Below are positions 36,311 to 46,202 of a stretch of DNA of 64,000 nt, one piece after another. The translations under genes were made by a program, and so were the position numbers. This DNA is from Arabidopsis thaliana. Lineage: Eukaryota > Streptophyta > Magnoliopsida > Brassicales > Brassicaceae. The notes under the pieces are model-generated. The model was not told the DNA's origin, did not search any database, and saw only the letters and a program-made list of their open reading frames with translations. Position 1 is the stretch's first letter; every line of letters starts with the position of its first letter. The DNA is taken from contig NC_003070.9 of the NCBI RefSeq assembly GCF_000001735.4, positions 24,971,971 through 25,035,970 of the forward strand. The letters are read 5' to 3'.

Positions 36311-37881
36311 TTAACACAAAACTTTGCCGTCGTCCATCTCCGATCTCACCGTTTCCTATTCTCTCCCACGTCGAGTAAGTTACCTCATATTTATCAGCAT
36401 TCGGTTCATCATACTTTAATAGTCGTGATTAAATATTGCATCATATGACTTGTCTGGTTTATATTTTAGTATCGATTGTTTATTTAATCATATCGTTGAA
36501 TGAGATACTGTTGTTTAATGCTTGAATATCATTACGCGTTATTGATTCATCAGAGTTTCATAAAATATATTGTTTCATTACTAAAAGCATCTAAGTCTAT
36601 GTTTTTTTGGTCAATAAAGTCATGCTTGTGTACTTAATTCTCATAAGGAAACAATATTACTTTACACGTTTGATTCATAGTCTTATTATATTGTGGGGTC
36701 ATACACAAACGTTTAAATATTGAGCTTATTCTTAATTGATGATGATGGAGCATAGATCTAGTATATTGAAACTGTTATCTAATTCATCACTTATAGCTTT
36801 ATCACTTATAAATATACATTTGCATAATTGATTCTCTGTTATATACTCTTACATACTTCAATACAAGAAGCTCGTTTTGATGCACAATTGATTAATATAC
36901 TTTATTATTGATGGGACATTATCACGTCCAAGTCATCGTTCTAATATCTATACTACTTTATAATTGAGTTCGTTAAATTCTCTGTTTTGAAAACATTAAA
37001 TCCATACTTTAGTTTACCTTCTTTGTTTTGGTATAGTCGAGAGTTGTGTTTTGGTACATTGAGCTTGTGTTAGATACAGAGACTTCTATGGATGTTTTGT
37101 TCCTTGCTCCTAGCATCTCAAGAACTAACATCCCATAGCTATACACATCTCATTTGTGGGAGACTCTCCGATACATTCTTGAAAACACTTCAGGTGCAAT
37201 GTAACATATCGTCCTCCTGTGTCTAGTAGTGACAAGATGCTTTCTTTCTTCTCACAGAGTTTAGCGAGGCCAAAGTCTGAAACTTTGAGGCAAAGATTGT
37301 CATCTAACAAAACATTCTGTGGTTTTATGTCGAAATGCACAATCCTTGCTCTGCACCCATTGTGCAAATACTCCAGACCACGAGCAACGCCTAGAGCAAT
37401 TCCATAAAGTGCGCTCTGGTCCATATTCGATGACTTTTTGCTTGAGATAAATTTATCCAATGATCCATTCTCCAAAAACTCATATATAATTGCTCTTTTG
37501 GAACCTTCATAACAAAATCCAAGCAGGCTAACAATGTTTACATGAGATGTTCTGCTCATACTCGCAACTTCATATCTGAAAAGACTATACACAAAAGTTT
37601 CCTCTATACACAACCCCAAATCCTCCTTTCCCAACTTCATATCTGAAAGACTTTGTCATTTTCTTTACTTGTGCATAACTATAACGTTTCAGTGGTATAA
37701 GTGCTTCGAGGTTTGTCTTTCTTACACAACATGTTTTCACTTTCTGTAACATCAGTGCTATGATTACCAAAACAATCACAAGTCCTCCTCCCATTGCACC
37801 TAAAATAACAAGAAAACTAGTGAGTTACGAATTCTCTATCACGCAAAGTCCACTCTTTGAGAGTCTCTGAGAAGGAAACTA

Positions 37882-37895
37882 ACCAATGATAATCT
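37882..37895. repeat. LINE target-site duplication, left copy
   Basis: accaatgataatct, identical to 38399-38412. Here it is followed by the poly-T that is the element's poly(A) tail on the other strand. Confidence 0.9.
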
Positions 37896-38398
37896 TTTTT
37901 TTTTGCTAAACTGTTAATATATCATATATAATGAAAAGTTTGGCAGTTACAAAGAAAAGCCTAAGCTTTGAAAACTTGGCAAAAAGAATAAAAACAAGCT
38001 TTCAAGATTGGGAAGACACATAAAGTGAAGTCATGATATCCAGAGTTGCATTAGGTGGCGAAACCTCTTGCGATGTTGCCTCGCTGTGATGATGTTTTTG
38101 ATCTCTCTGTTGATGAGCTTGAAAACAGTGACATTTGAGATGATTAACTGATTATGAATGACATTGTTTCGCTGCTTCCAAATGTGATATATTGAGGTTT
38201 GGGCTGCGACTTTCCTGAGAGTTGACGGAGCCGAAACAGAGGAGGCACGAAGCCAAGAAAGGAGCTCCGCCCACGAGACGAATAAGGACCTATTTGGATC
38301 GATACGCGCAAGGATTTGAAGCCACAATTGCGCAGAATAAGTGCAAGTGAGGAACAGATGATCTCTGGACTCTACAGCCAAGGAGCAAAGAGAGCAGT
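37896..38398 (-). mobile_element. 5'-truncated LINE (non-LTR retrotransposon)
   Basis: A 503-bp insert on the minus strand ending in poly(A) (poly-T at 37896-37904) and flanked by a perfect 14-bp duplication. It encodes the C-terminal zf-RVT region of a LINE reverse-transcriptase protein, with the Cys-His signature DHLFLTCTYSAQLW and IYHIWKQRNNVIHN, ending at 38031, then a 3' UTR of about 125 bp. 5' truncation, a poly(A) end and a long TSD are the marks of target-primed reverse transcription. It sits at the splice donor of the receptor's pre-transmembrane exon. Confidence 0.93.
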
Positions 38399-38412
38399 AC
38401 CAATGATAATCT
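38399..38412. repeat. LINE target-site duplication, right copy
   Basis: accaatgataatct. The first two bases are the receptor gene's splice donor (GT on the minus strand) and the rest is the last 12 nt of the exon 38401-38451. Confidence 0.9.
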
Positions 38413-38683
38413 TGATCATAATATTACGACTCCTGACTCTTCTAATTGAACCTACAGTACGTTACGAGTTTTCTTTAATACCTTTTTCTCTACTATGTTT
38501 ATTTTCGGTTGTTAATTTCTCAGAGTTTTACACTTTGTATAACAGAGATATACTTGGAAGGTTTTAAAGATAACTACAGAGTTGTTTAAAATTCTCTATC
38601 CACTATATGAAGAATTTACTTCAAGAGGTCAATATAGACTGTTGCTACTCACCTTCGTCGGAGCACGAAAAATTATGAGGTAA

Positions 38684-39040
38684 TGTTAAGTTTTCAATAT
38701 CGATACACCGATTCCTTAACCAAACCGGTACACACTAACACACCATACAAGAGAGAGACTAGCACATCACTAGCTCAGCTCTCAATACACCATACGAGAG
38801 AGACTAGCACATCACTAGCTCTGCTCTTAAGTCTCTCATACCATTCAACAACAAACAACATAAACCTCTCTAAACATTCAGAGCCATTATTTATACTAGA
38901 ACTCAGTTTGTTCATGATATTTTTAGATCCTAAAAATATCTTCTTCTTCAAGCAAGTTTCTTCTCACGTGCCTCCTCACTTGCACGTGTCTTCTTTTGCT
39001 TTCTCTCATTCACATTCTTCTTGATACATCAATCGTATCA
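38684..39040 (-). repeat. 3' LTR of the gag-only element
   Basis: 357 bp. On the element strand it opens TGATACGATTG and closes CTTAACA. It holds a 30-bp-class internal duplication (agagagactagcacatcact, twice). Confidence 0.93.
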
Positions 39041-41017
39041 ATACTCCCCCCATTTAGACAAGCTTGTCCTCAAGCTTAGTAAAAGAAAGAAAGAAACTAC
39101 CAGCTTCTGAATTATTTGTGTTGCTTCTGAGTTCTGATATGCAGCCATGTCTCTCTTGTCTACTTTCTGTTTGTACTTGAATTTCCATGCTTTGAGAAAC
39201 TTCCTTTTCTTAATATTGTGCAAACTCATCGATTGGTCCTTCTTTAATTTGTGTGTAAGCCTGTGACAACTCTCAAAAACACATATAGCACACCCGCTGG
39301 AGAATAGCACAATCATCATACCCGTTAGAGTCATGCAAGTAAACAGCCTCATACACAAGATCATCACTTTCTCATATTGTTGTAATCCAATTGCCTCTGA
39401 AAATATCGATGTTGCTGCTGCATCAATAACTTTATCACTACTGGCGCCATTAACTGTCACTAAAGGTCCATGAGAAAATCCCAAGAAGCTGATCACTTCG
39501 CTGGAATGAGAATGCACCAAACCCCAACTTAGAAATTCTGAAATTTCCTGCAATGTCTCAACTTTGGTTTTCCAACGATGCCACAAATGAGAATCAGTGT
39601 TGTTTGCCTCATGGACAAGACAATGCCATGGCCTTTGAGTTTTGTAGATCCCGGTATGGAGATTCTGCATTCTCACTTTGTAATGTTTATATATAAAGTG
39701 CCAAGACTTGCTACACTTCCTCTTCAGTGCTGAATTCATCAAAGTGGCATCATCCAATCTTAGCAACTGTGCAGAATCTATCGTAGCAAAATTAGCTTCC
39801 CCTAACCTCCGAAGATCAGATTGCAACGCTACCATATCTTCATCACCAAGTGTTTCAACAATTGGTAATGCAGGCTGTAACTCCTCGGAAGATATAGATT
39901 CTAACTTCTTAAGATCCCGTGACATGTGTGCTTGCTTCTTTAGTCTCAGGCTCTGAAATGATTTGTTCTTCCTCACCAATCCAACGTTAGCACTAAAACA
40001 AAGATACATGTAATGGATATTGCTGAATTCAATGGCTTGACATGGATCCATTTTTGACCTATTTTGCTGTAAATTCCTGTTTTTGAACTTAAACATCCAA
40101 TTTTTAGGAGACAAACTCAACTTCCTCCTCTGTTTTAGGTTGTGACTTCGAATGAGAATTTTGTCGAGCACCTTGTAGGCACCAAACTTCAGCTTACTAT
40201 CAGATGAATTGTTGGCTTCATTGTCCTTTGATTTGTCGTCAAAGAACCATGTTCCCTCCTGGAATTCGCCAACTACTATAGTGGCAACATTCTGAAACCG
40301 TGGAAACGATTTCTTTTGGGTAATCAAAACAATCTCCGGATTTGATTTCTTTCTCACACTTGATTCATCTTCCTCAATCAATTCTTCTGTACATCTTGAT
40401 TCAGTTTCATGAGCAACCACATGAATCAATGTCGTCGGCATAAGAACCTCAGGGGAAGAATGAATTTTAACTGGATCAAATCGAGCCAACAACCTTTGCT
40501 CAAAGGAATTCCAATCTCTAAACTCCAATGTCGACATCTCCCGAAGAAACCATTTCAACGCAACTCCTTCTAAACTCAACGCTACCAAATCCAACTTATC
40601 TGAATCCTGATACCTCCCTACACGAAAAAAACGTTCTACCTTCGAGAACCATTCATACACTCCCGATCCATCAAATACAGGCATCTCTATGCGTCTGATC
40701 AAGCTAGATCTATTATCCAACAAGATCGGAGACTCACCAGCACCGCGTTGAGGCATAGAGGAAGAAAACGAGTGACGTGGTGACTGACAAGAGTGCTCAC
40801 CTTGCTCCACCCGTTTACCTTCGCGGATCTCCATCCTCTCCAACGTTGCAACCACCTGTCGTAACACGCTATCCATAGATTCAAGCTTCTCTTCATGTTG
40901 AACCTTATCAGCACACAGACGCTTGAAACCTCCGAACAACACCTTCATGTTACGCTCTGTTTCATCGCCGTGACAGTTCTCCGACTCAAACACCTCCGAT
41001 TCATCACCCAAGGCCAT
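39038..41017 (-). CDS. Gag-like ORF of the LTR element, 659 aa
   Basis: Uninterrupted ORF spanning nearly the whole internal region. Residues about 110-190 carry a Ty3/gypsy-type gag domain (FDGSGVYEWFSKVERFF, ALSLEGVALKWFLREM, FEQRLLARFDP). A coiled-coil-like N-terminus precedes it. The remaining about 470 residues are basic and low in recognisable domains; I see no CCHC knuckle, no DTG protease and no YxDD reverse transcriptase. Residues about 552-584 are strongly hydrophobic (CMTLTGMMIVLFSSGCAIC), a possible membrane segment. The last codons (KWGEY) are the polypurine tract, and the TGA stop is the first three bases of the 3' LTR. Function of the C-terminal part is unknown; it may be noncoding filler that happens to be open, but 659 codons argue for selection or extreme youth. 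Confidence 0.75.
   Translation of the reverse strand: MALGDESEVFESENCHGDETERNMKVLFGGFKRLCADKVQHEEKLESMDSVLRQVVATLERMEIREGKRVEQGEHSCQSPRHSFSSSMPQRGAGESPILLDNRSSLIRRIEMPVFDGSGVYEWFSKVERFFRVGRYQDSDKLDLVALSLEGVALKWFLREMSTLEFRDWNSFEQRLLARFDPVKIHSSPEVLMPTTLIHVVAHETESRCTEELIEEDESSVRKKSNPEIVLITQKKSFPRFQNVATIVVGEFQEGTWFFDDKSKDNEANNSSDSKLKFGAYKVLDKILIRSHNLKQRRKLSLSPKNWMFKFKNRNLQQNRSKMDPCQAIEFSNIHYMYLCFSANVGLVRKNKSFQSLRLKKQAHMSRDLKKLESISSEELQPALPIVETLGDEDMVALQSDLRRLGEANFATIDSAQLLRLDDATLMNSALKRKCSKSWHFIYKHYKVRMQNLHTGIYKTQRPWHCLVHEANNTDSHLWHRWKTKVETLQEISEFLSWGLVHSHSSEVISFLGFSHGPLVTVNGASSDKVIDAAATSIFSEAIGLQQYEKVMILCMRLFTCMTLTGMMIVLFSSGCAICVFESCHRLTHKLKKDQSMSLHNIKKRKFLKAWKFKYKQKVDKRDMAAYQNSEATQIIQKLVVSFFLLLSLRTSLSKWGEY
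39041..39055 (-). other. Polypurine tract
   Basis: AAATGGGGGGAGTAT on the element strand directly before the 3' LTR; the expected place and composition for plus-strand priming. Confidence 0.8.
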
Positions 41018-41033
41018 TGCGACTTAAATCGAC

Positions 41034-41050
41034 CAGTTTCACCGCACCAA
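41034..41050 (-). other. Primer-binding site
   Basis: Directly after the 5' LTR the element strand reads TTGGTGCGGTGAAACTG. TGG two bases or fewer from the LTR end fits pairing with a tRNA CCA end. I cannot name the tRNA. Confidence 0.6.
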
Positions 41051-41408
41051 TGTTAAGTTTTCAATATCGATACCACCGATTCCTTAACCAAACCGGTACA
41101 CACTAACACACCATACAAGAGAGAGACTAGCACATCACTAGCTCAGCTCTCAATACACCATACGAGAGAGACTAGCACATCACTAGCTCTGCTCTTAAGT
41201 CTCTCATACCATTCAACAACAAACAACATAAACCTCTCTAAACATTCAGAGCCATTATTTATACTAGAACTCAGTTTGTTCATGATATTTTTAGATCCTA
41301 AAAATATCTTCTTCTTCAAGCAAGTTTCTTCTCACGTGCCTCCTCACTTGCACGTGTCTTCTTTTGCTTTCTCTCATTCACATTCTTCTTGATACATCAA
41401 TCGTATCA
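41051..41408 (-). repeat. 5' LTR of the gag-only element
   Basis: 358 bp, one base longer than the other LTR and otherwise the same throughout on visual alignment. Confidence 0.93.
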
Positions 41409-42079
41409 GTTTGTCATAGCAGAGACACTGAAAACTGCCAGATACTGGCTCGGAACCGCATACTCCATGACTATTTGAACAACCTCTGCAAGATTGATCG
41501 TCTCTGATGTTGAACCTTAGATCAAACCCCTTAACCAAAGCTTCTTTCAATTTAAGCCTTGACCGCTGAAACTCATCCAGAAGAGAACTAAGAACTGGAT
41601 ATTCTCCCATCTTTACGCAGTCCGTAACAGAATCTGAGGGCTTAAACGCGTAATATGTTACAATTTCCCCGTTGCTTTTTCTGCAAGTAAACGCCGAAAG
41701 CGGACTTACCATCTGAGAAGCAGGACAAATGAATAGGTCAATCTTCTCCACTGTAGGAGCGATTGTGAACTGATTGGCCCCGGTGAAGTTCAGGGACATG
41801 CTTGGGCATCGACCCTCGAATAAACTCTCATCGACAACGGTTAAAGTTTGATTCTCCAAATCAAAAGAGATTACTTGAAGAGAAAGGTTTGTGAGAACTA
41901 AAGTTAGGTTTTGGTTGTTCTTGCAAGTGAGTTGAAACTCTGTTTGGCCGCAATAATTGGGTTTATTGACTCCCCAGAAAGGATACGTCACGTTTGGCAA
42001 CAGCCTCGGACCTGCGTACTAATACGAGAATTGGGCAATAATAAGAGCAGACTAAAAATGATATGGACTTTATCTAGCA

Positions 42080-44533
42080 TGGATTTAATAAGAGATTGAC
42101 AAAAAAAGATCCAGAGTCAATCTAATTGTAGTAGGGCTATTTTTCTTTTCTTTTTTTTGTCATACTCATATATATTGGGTTTCTAATTTTCAACAAATGC
42201 GTTGAGAAGAATAGTTCCACAAATATTGTTAGTCCAAATTTTAGGTGTCAGTATCAACAATAAACTTTCTTTTTAACTAATAAATCCAAGCTAGAGTGAA
42301 GAAATATCCATTTTGATATTGGAAATTCATGAATTTCAAGGTAGAGGAGAGAAACCATAAGCATATATAAGTTAACAATTCAAACTAAAAAGGCTTTAAC
42401 TTTGCATTTTTCTAAGATAGGTAATCTAATAATAAACCTTCTAGCTTGATAATTTGATCACTCATATTCTGTACGTGACTTATACACTTTGATTTGATCA
42501 CTAAGAACTGAATATCAGAGAACAATTACATGTCATGCACTATATACATGTTCTGAGTTCGAGAAGAGTTTTGGACCAAAAATCTGAAAACAGGCCTTCA
42601 AATAAAATCAAAATAATTGCAAAGATATTTGTAAAAATTAAGATGCTTCTGCAGTGTAGACAAAAAGTGAACATAATGGATGAAATAATTAGAGACTAAT
42701 GAAGTGTTTGCCTAGAATATGAACACCTTTCTTCTCTACTTGAAATACGTACCTTAGCGAAAGAGACATAAACAACAATAAACTTTAAAGTAAAAGAAAC
42801 CAAATATTGAGACAAAATCTTGTTAGAGTGTAGATTAGGTAAGAGATTATACTACAAGAAGCCAAATAAGACATTGCAACGTAAAAGGTCCTGATATTTG
42901 TTAATTTCACCACTATCACATTCTTTTCCATGTATGTACGTTGAACTAATTTATAAATTTCCGACGATAAAAATGTTTACTGTAATTTCATAATTTGCGT
43001 GATACATGAGCAGTAAACTTTAAGTGAAATTAGTTAAAATCTATTGACTATATATTGTCAATCTGTCATATACTCGCAAGTAGCAAAAATATATTTGTGA
43101 CAAATTAATAGCAAACTGAATTACCATTTCATCGCTAACCTATTGAAATTAGCTACGAAAATTTATCACTACGTATGTTTTATTTATTTTTTTGCGTTTT
43201 AACGATTGTTAACCCCTATCAAAACGTGGTTGCATGAGAACCATCAAAGTCTAATATAATATTTGGCACATTTTTAGAATTCAAAATAACCAAAAACCGA
43301 AAAACCAAACTCCCATTAGTAATATTCAATACTCCCTCCATTTCATGAAGATAGACTTTTAAGGTTTTGTTCACATATTGATAAACTTTTGCAAAACCTA
43401 ATATACATTTATCTATATTAAATATTAATTGTTACTTGATTTAACTCTAGGTAATAATTAAGGGTAAAATCAGAAATGTTACATAAGTTTGCATAGGAAA
43501 TACAAAACATCTATATCTTGATGAATATTTTTTCTTAAATCTCTATTTATTTGAACAGGGAGCATAATATAGTGACCATGAAATTAAATAGATAAGAAAA
43601 GAAAAACAAAATAAGGTAGTTCAGGTGAATCAATTAATGTATTGAAGGTGTAAAGGAAAGAAAATGATTTAGGTTAATTCAATTGTCAACGAAACACAAA
43701 CTCGCAAAGTGTGAAGAAGACAAAGATGGTGACAAGTAAAGTTTCCAAATATCCTAAGAGCAAAGGTCATGCATGAGTTCAGGGGGGTAAGGAAGTATAA
43801 GCTTAGTTAATTAATCAACTATTTTACTTAAATTTCAAAGGGTTTAATCAATATAAAGTAATAATAATAGCAATTAAAAAGGTTTAATGATCAAATCAGG
43901 TTTGTAGTTAGTAAGATTCGGGAAGATCTTGCCATGTCTAAACAAATACTTAATTTCAACGTCAATCACGCCAACACTTTAAACTTGATGTTAATCTATA
44001 GTTTATTAAAGTATTATTGGTGGGACCTTAATTATAACCTGATTAATCATACACAAATGCATAGATCATTATATTAAGTGGGTAGATCAAAGATCTATTC
44101 AATCAAATTGTAATCTAATAATTATTTGTACAAACTAAAAACCATATGGTAAGAGAAAATTCCTTTATGTCCAATCAACTAATTGAATGGTTCAAAATAC
44201 TTCAAATCCCGTGACATAGTTGAAAACTTAAACAATGATGGGATTATGTATATGCTTATCTATACTTAAAACTATATAATATACGATCAATGCCTTACGA
44301 GGTATGTAGACCTTCCTAGCTTTTATATTATTCTTGTGTTTATTATGTGGTACACGTACACATATGTATATACCAAATTTTAAGAATTATTAAAGATGTA
44401 TTAAAGAACCATAAAACTCGGAAACTTAACCATTAACCCTATTGTAAACTATGTGGATGCATGCCATAAGCACTCCATAACAAAGTGAGTGGACCAACCT
44501 AGACTCCATAATTATTTTAAATCTCATCTTAAT
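42080..44533. other. Gene-poor region upstream of ZFP6
   Basis: About 2.4 kb of AT-rich DNA; only short spurious frames. A MITE-like element (43332-43564) lies in it. The right end is the ZFP6 promoter. Confidence 0.6.
43332..43564. mobile_element. Candidate MITE (CTCCCTCC ... GGGAGCA)
   Basis: About 233 bp bounded by ctccctccattt and its rough inverse aacagggagca, with TA on both sides (43330-43331, 43565-43566). AT-rich and non-coding. The ctccctcc edge is common in Tc1/mariner-type plant MITEs. The inverted repeats are short and imperfect. Confidence 0.45.
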
Positions 44534-44540
44534 TATATAA
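44534..44540 (+). promoter_or_regulatory. TATA box of ZFP6
   Basis: TATATAA 134 bp before the ZFP6 start codon. This leaves room for a leader of about 100 nt, which contains a (CT)n tract. Confidence 0.6.
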
Positions 44541-44624
44541 ATATATGCACATGCAAACTCAAGCTTGATCTCATTTTAAGTCTCTAATCTCATCTTTCCA
44601 TTTTCAAGAAGACTTTTAAATCTG

Positions 44625-44640
44625 TCTCTCTCTCTCTCTT
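44625..44640 (+). repeat. (CT)n tract in the ZFP6 5' leader
   Basis: tctctctctctctctt, 34 bp before the ATG. Pyrimidine-rich leader tracts are common in plants and may affect expression. Confidence 0.7.
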
Positions 44641-44673
44641 TGTAAATATACATATATAGATAAGCTCACATAT

Positions 44674-45267
44674 ATGGCGACTGAAACATCTTCTTTGAAG
44701 CTCTTCGGTATAAACCTACTTGAAACGACGTCGGTTCAAAACCAGTCATCGGAACCAAGACCCGGATCCGGATCAGGATCCGAGTCACGTAAGTACGAGT
44801 GTCAATACTGTTGTAGAGAGTTTGCTAACTCTCAAGCTCTTGGTGGTCACCAAAACGCTCACAAGAAAGAGCGTCAGCTTCTTAAACGTGCACAGATGTT
44901 AGCTACTCGTGGTTTGCCACGTCATCATAATTTTCACCCTCATACCAATCCGCTTCTCTCCGCCTTCGCGCCGCTGCCTCACCTCCTCTCTCAGCCGCAT
45001 CCTCCGCCGCATATGATGCTCTCTCCTTCTTCTTCGAGTTCTAAGTGGCTTTACGGTGAACACATGTCGTCACAAAACGCCGTTGGGTACTTTCATGGTG
45101 GAAGGGGACTTTACGGAGGTGGCATGGAGTCTATGGCCGGAGAAGTAAAGACTCATGGTGGTTCTTTGCCGGAGATGAGGAGGTTCGCCGGAGATAGTGA
45201 TCGGAGTAGCGGAATTAAGTTAGAGAATGGTATTGGGCTGGACCTCCATTTAAGCCTTGGGCCATGA
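44674..45267 (+). CDS. ZFP6: Single C2H2 zinc-finger transcription factor
   Basis: Nuclear transcription factor, 197 aa, one exon (AT1G67030; known for a role in trichome initiation downstream of gibberellin and cytokinin). One zinc finger with the plant QALGGH core: [20 protein letters not shown], metal ligands C43, C46, H59 and H63. Basic residues follow (KKERQLLKR). The C-terminus ends LDLHLSLGP, an EAR repression motif (LxLxL), so it probably represses targets. A Pro/His-rich middle part ([12 protein letters not shown]) is of unknown role. Full length for the family. Confidence 0.95.
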   Translation: MATETSSLKLFGINLLETTSVQNQSSEPRPGSGSGSESRKYECQYCCREFANSQALGGHQNAHKKERQLLKRAQMLATRGLPRHHNFHPHTNPLLSAFAPLPHLLSQPHPPPHMMLSPSSSSSKWLYGEHMSSQNAVGYFHGGRGLYGGGMESMAGEVKTHGGSLPEMRRFAGDSDRSSGIKLENGIGLDLHLSLGP

Positions 45268-46202
45268 ATGATTATAATTTTGGCCCAGTAAAGATCTGTA
45301 AAATACTACTAGGATTTCATTTTTATAGAGTATGTTTTTTTCCTTAATTTCGGTTGAAATTGGTGAATATTTTTATCTCTTACTTACCAAATCTCATATT
45401 TCTATGTATGCGTTTGCTTTCACTTTTTTTTTTTATATAATTCTTCTTGTAAAAAATGCAATGTGAGTTTTCTTCCCTATCATTCTGTCAAGCTTTGGTT
45501 CAATTATTTAGTAATCGAATAATATAGGAATAGTGTTGAAAGAAGTTGATTAGCTAGTTTCTGAGATGCATACCAAGTCGATTTCAGTTTTCAATAGGAA
45601 CTGGAAGATATCATTACATGTTGTTAAGGAAAATATAAGCAGTATTAAAATTACATGTAGGACATATGCTAAATGATCAAATATACTTGAAAAGAGATTA
45701 TATATCTCTTGGCAGTGAGCAAAAGTTGTTTTGCATCAGCATTATTATTGTTTTCAATCAAACAGCAAGCAGTATTATAAGCCAATGCTTGAGAAACATA
45801 TCCAGCTGAAATCAATGCCGCCACTAAACTGACATCTAACCACTCAATCTTGGACTTGCTCAGTTTCTGATACACATCCACACAAGCATCTGCTTTCTCC
45901 AAACTGTTTGATGCTTTGTAAGTTCAAAAGTTAAACCAAATTTGTATTTAGTGGAATTTTTGGTTTAGTCGGTGAATTTGTTTACTACTGATTGTCTAAT
46001 AAGCGAAGGAGGATGAATAAACCAATATGCAAATTCTCTCTTTAACCGGTTTGGTCAACGGTGAATAAAATAAGACCGTTAAGAAGGGTAAAAGCGTAAA
46101 TACAACAAAATATTTAGGAGCCTCTCTTCTTCTCTTTGTGACCGTTACGAATCCAAAAAACAAAATTGCAAACTTTGTGAGGAAGAAGAAGACGACACAG
46201 TA
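45268..46202. other. Intergenic region after ZFP6
   Basis: About 0.9 kb: ZFP6 3' flank, a possible gene relic on the minus strand (45669-45902), and the leader of the next gene with aagaagaagacgac just before its ATG. Confidence 0.5.
45669..45902 (-). pseudogene. Short helical-repeat-like coding relic
   Basis: 77-codon minus-strand frame (VSLVAALISAGYVSQALAYN, then NADAKQLLLTAKRY). It looks like alpha-helical repeat protein (PPR/TPR style) and has amphipathic periodicity, but no complete repeat. No start context or further exons found. Probably the left-over of a transposed gene; weak. Confidence 0.35.

Larger units (their letters stand above)
38684..41408 (-). mobile_element. Non-autonomous gag-only LTR retrotransposon
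   Basis: A 2.7-kb element in minus orientation: 5' LTR 41051-41408, internal region 39041-41050, 3' LTR 38684-39040. The LTRs start TG and end CA on the element strand. By eye they are identical except for one inserted base (ataccaccg against atacaccg), so insertion is very recent. The internal part is one gag-like ORF; no protease, reverse transcriptase, RNase H or integrase is present. It must have moved with enzymes made by another Ty3/gypsy-type element. It interrupts the receptor pseudogene after QCLCYDK. I do not see a clean 5-bp target duplication (ggtaa on the left, gtttg on the right). Confidence 0.93.
37030..42079 (-). pseudogene. LRK10L-type receptor kinase gene broken by two retroelements
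   Basis: Pieces in order on the minus strand. Signal peptide MLDKVHIIFSLLLLLP (42079), short gap or frame loss, ectodomain NVTYPFWGVNKPNYCGQTEF to CGSEPVSGSFQCLCYDK (about 41998-41409); LTR element; last ectodomain codons PHNFSCSDEG with donor (38683-38645); exon 38401-38451 (SIRRVRSRNIMIKIII) cut by a LINE; transmembrane/juxtamembrane [15 protein letters not shown] (37794-); kinase. Lesions: the segment from GNF to EVASM is missing, removing the ATP lysine; a base is lost at DTRG; SHK is followed by TGA before DVYSYG; the C-lobe ends near 37030. The catalytic loop [13 protein letters not shown] is still intact. Not functional as a kinase. Confidence 0.88.

Noticed and set aside
38679..41413. 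Standard 5-bp target-site duplication for the LTR element
   Set aside because: Flanks are ggtaa and gtttg. Restoring the reading K-P-H-N-F-S across the site needs a few bases removed, so the edge is slightly altered; no clean duplication can be claimed.
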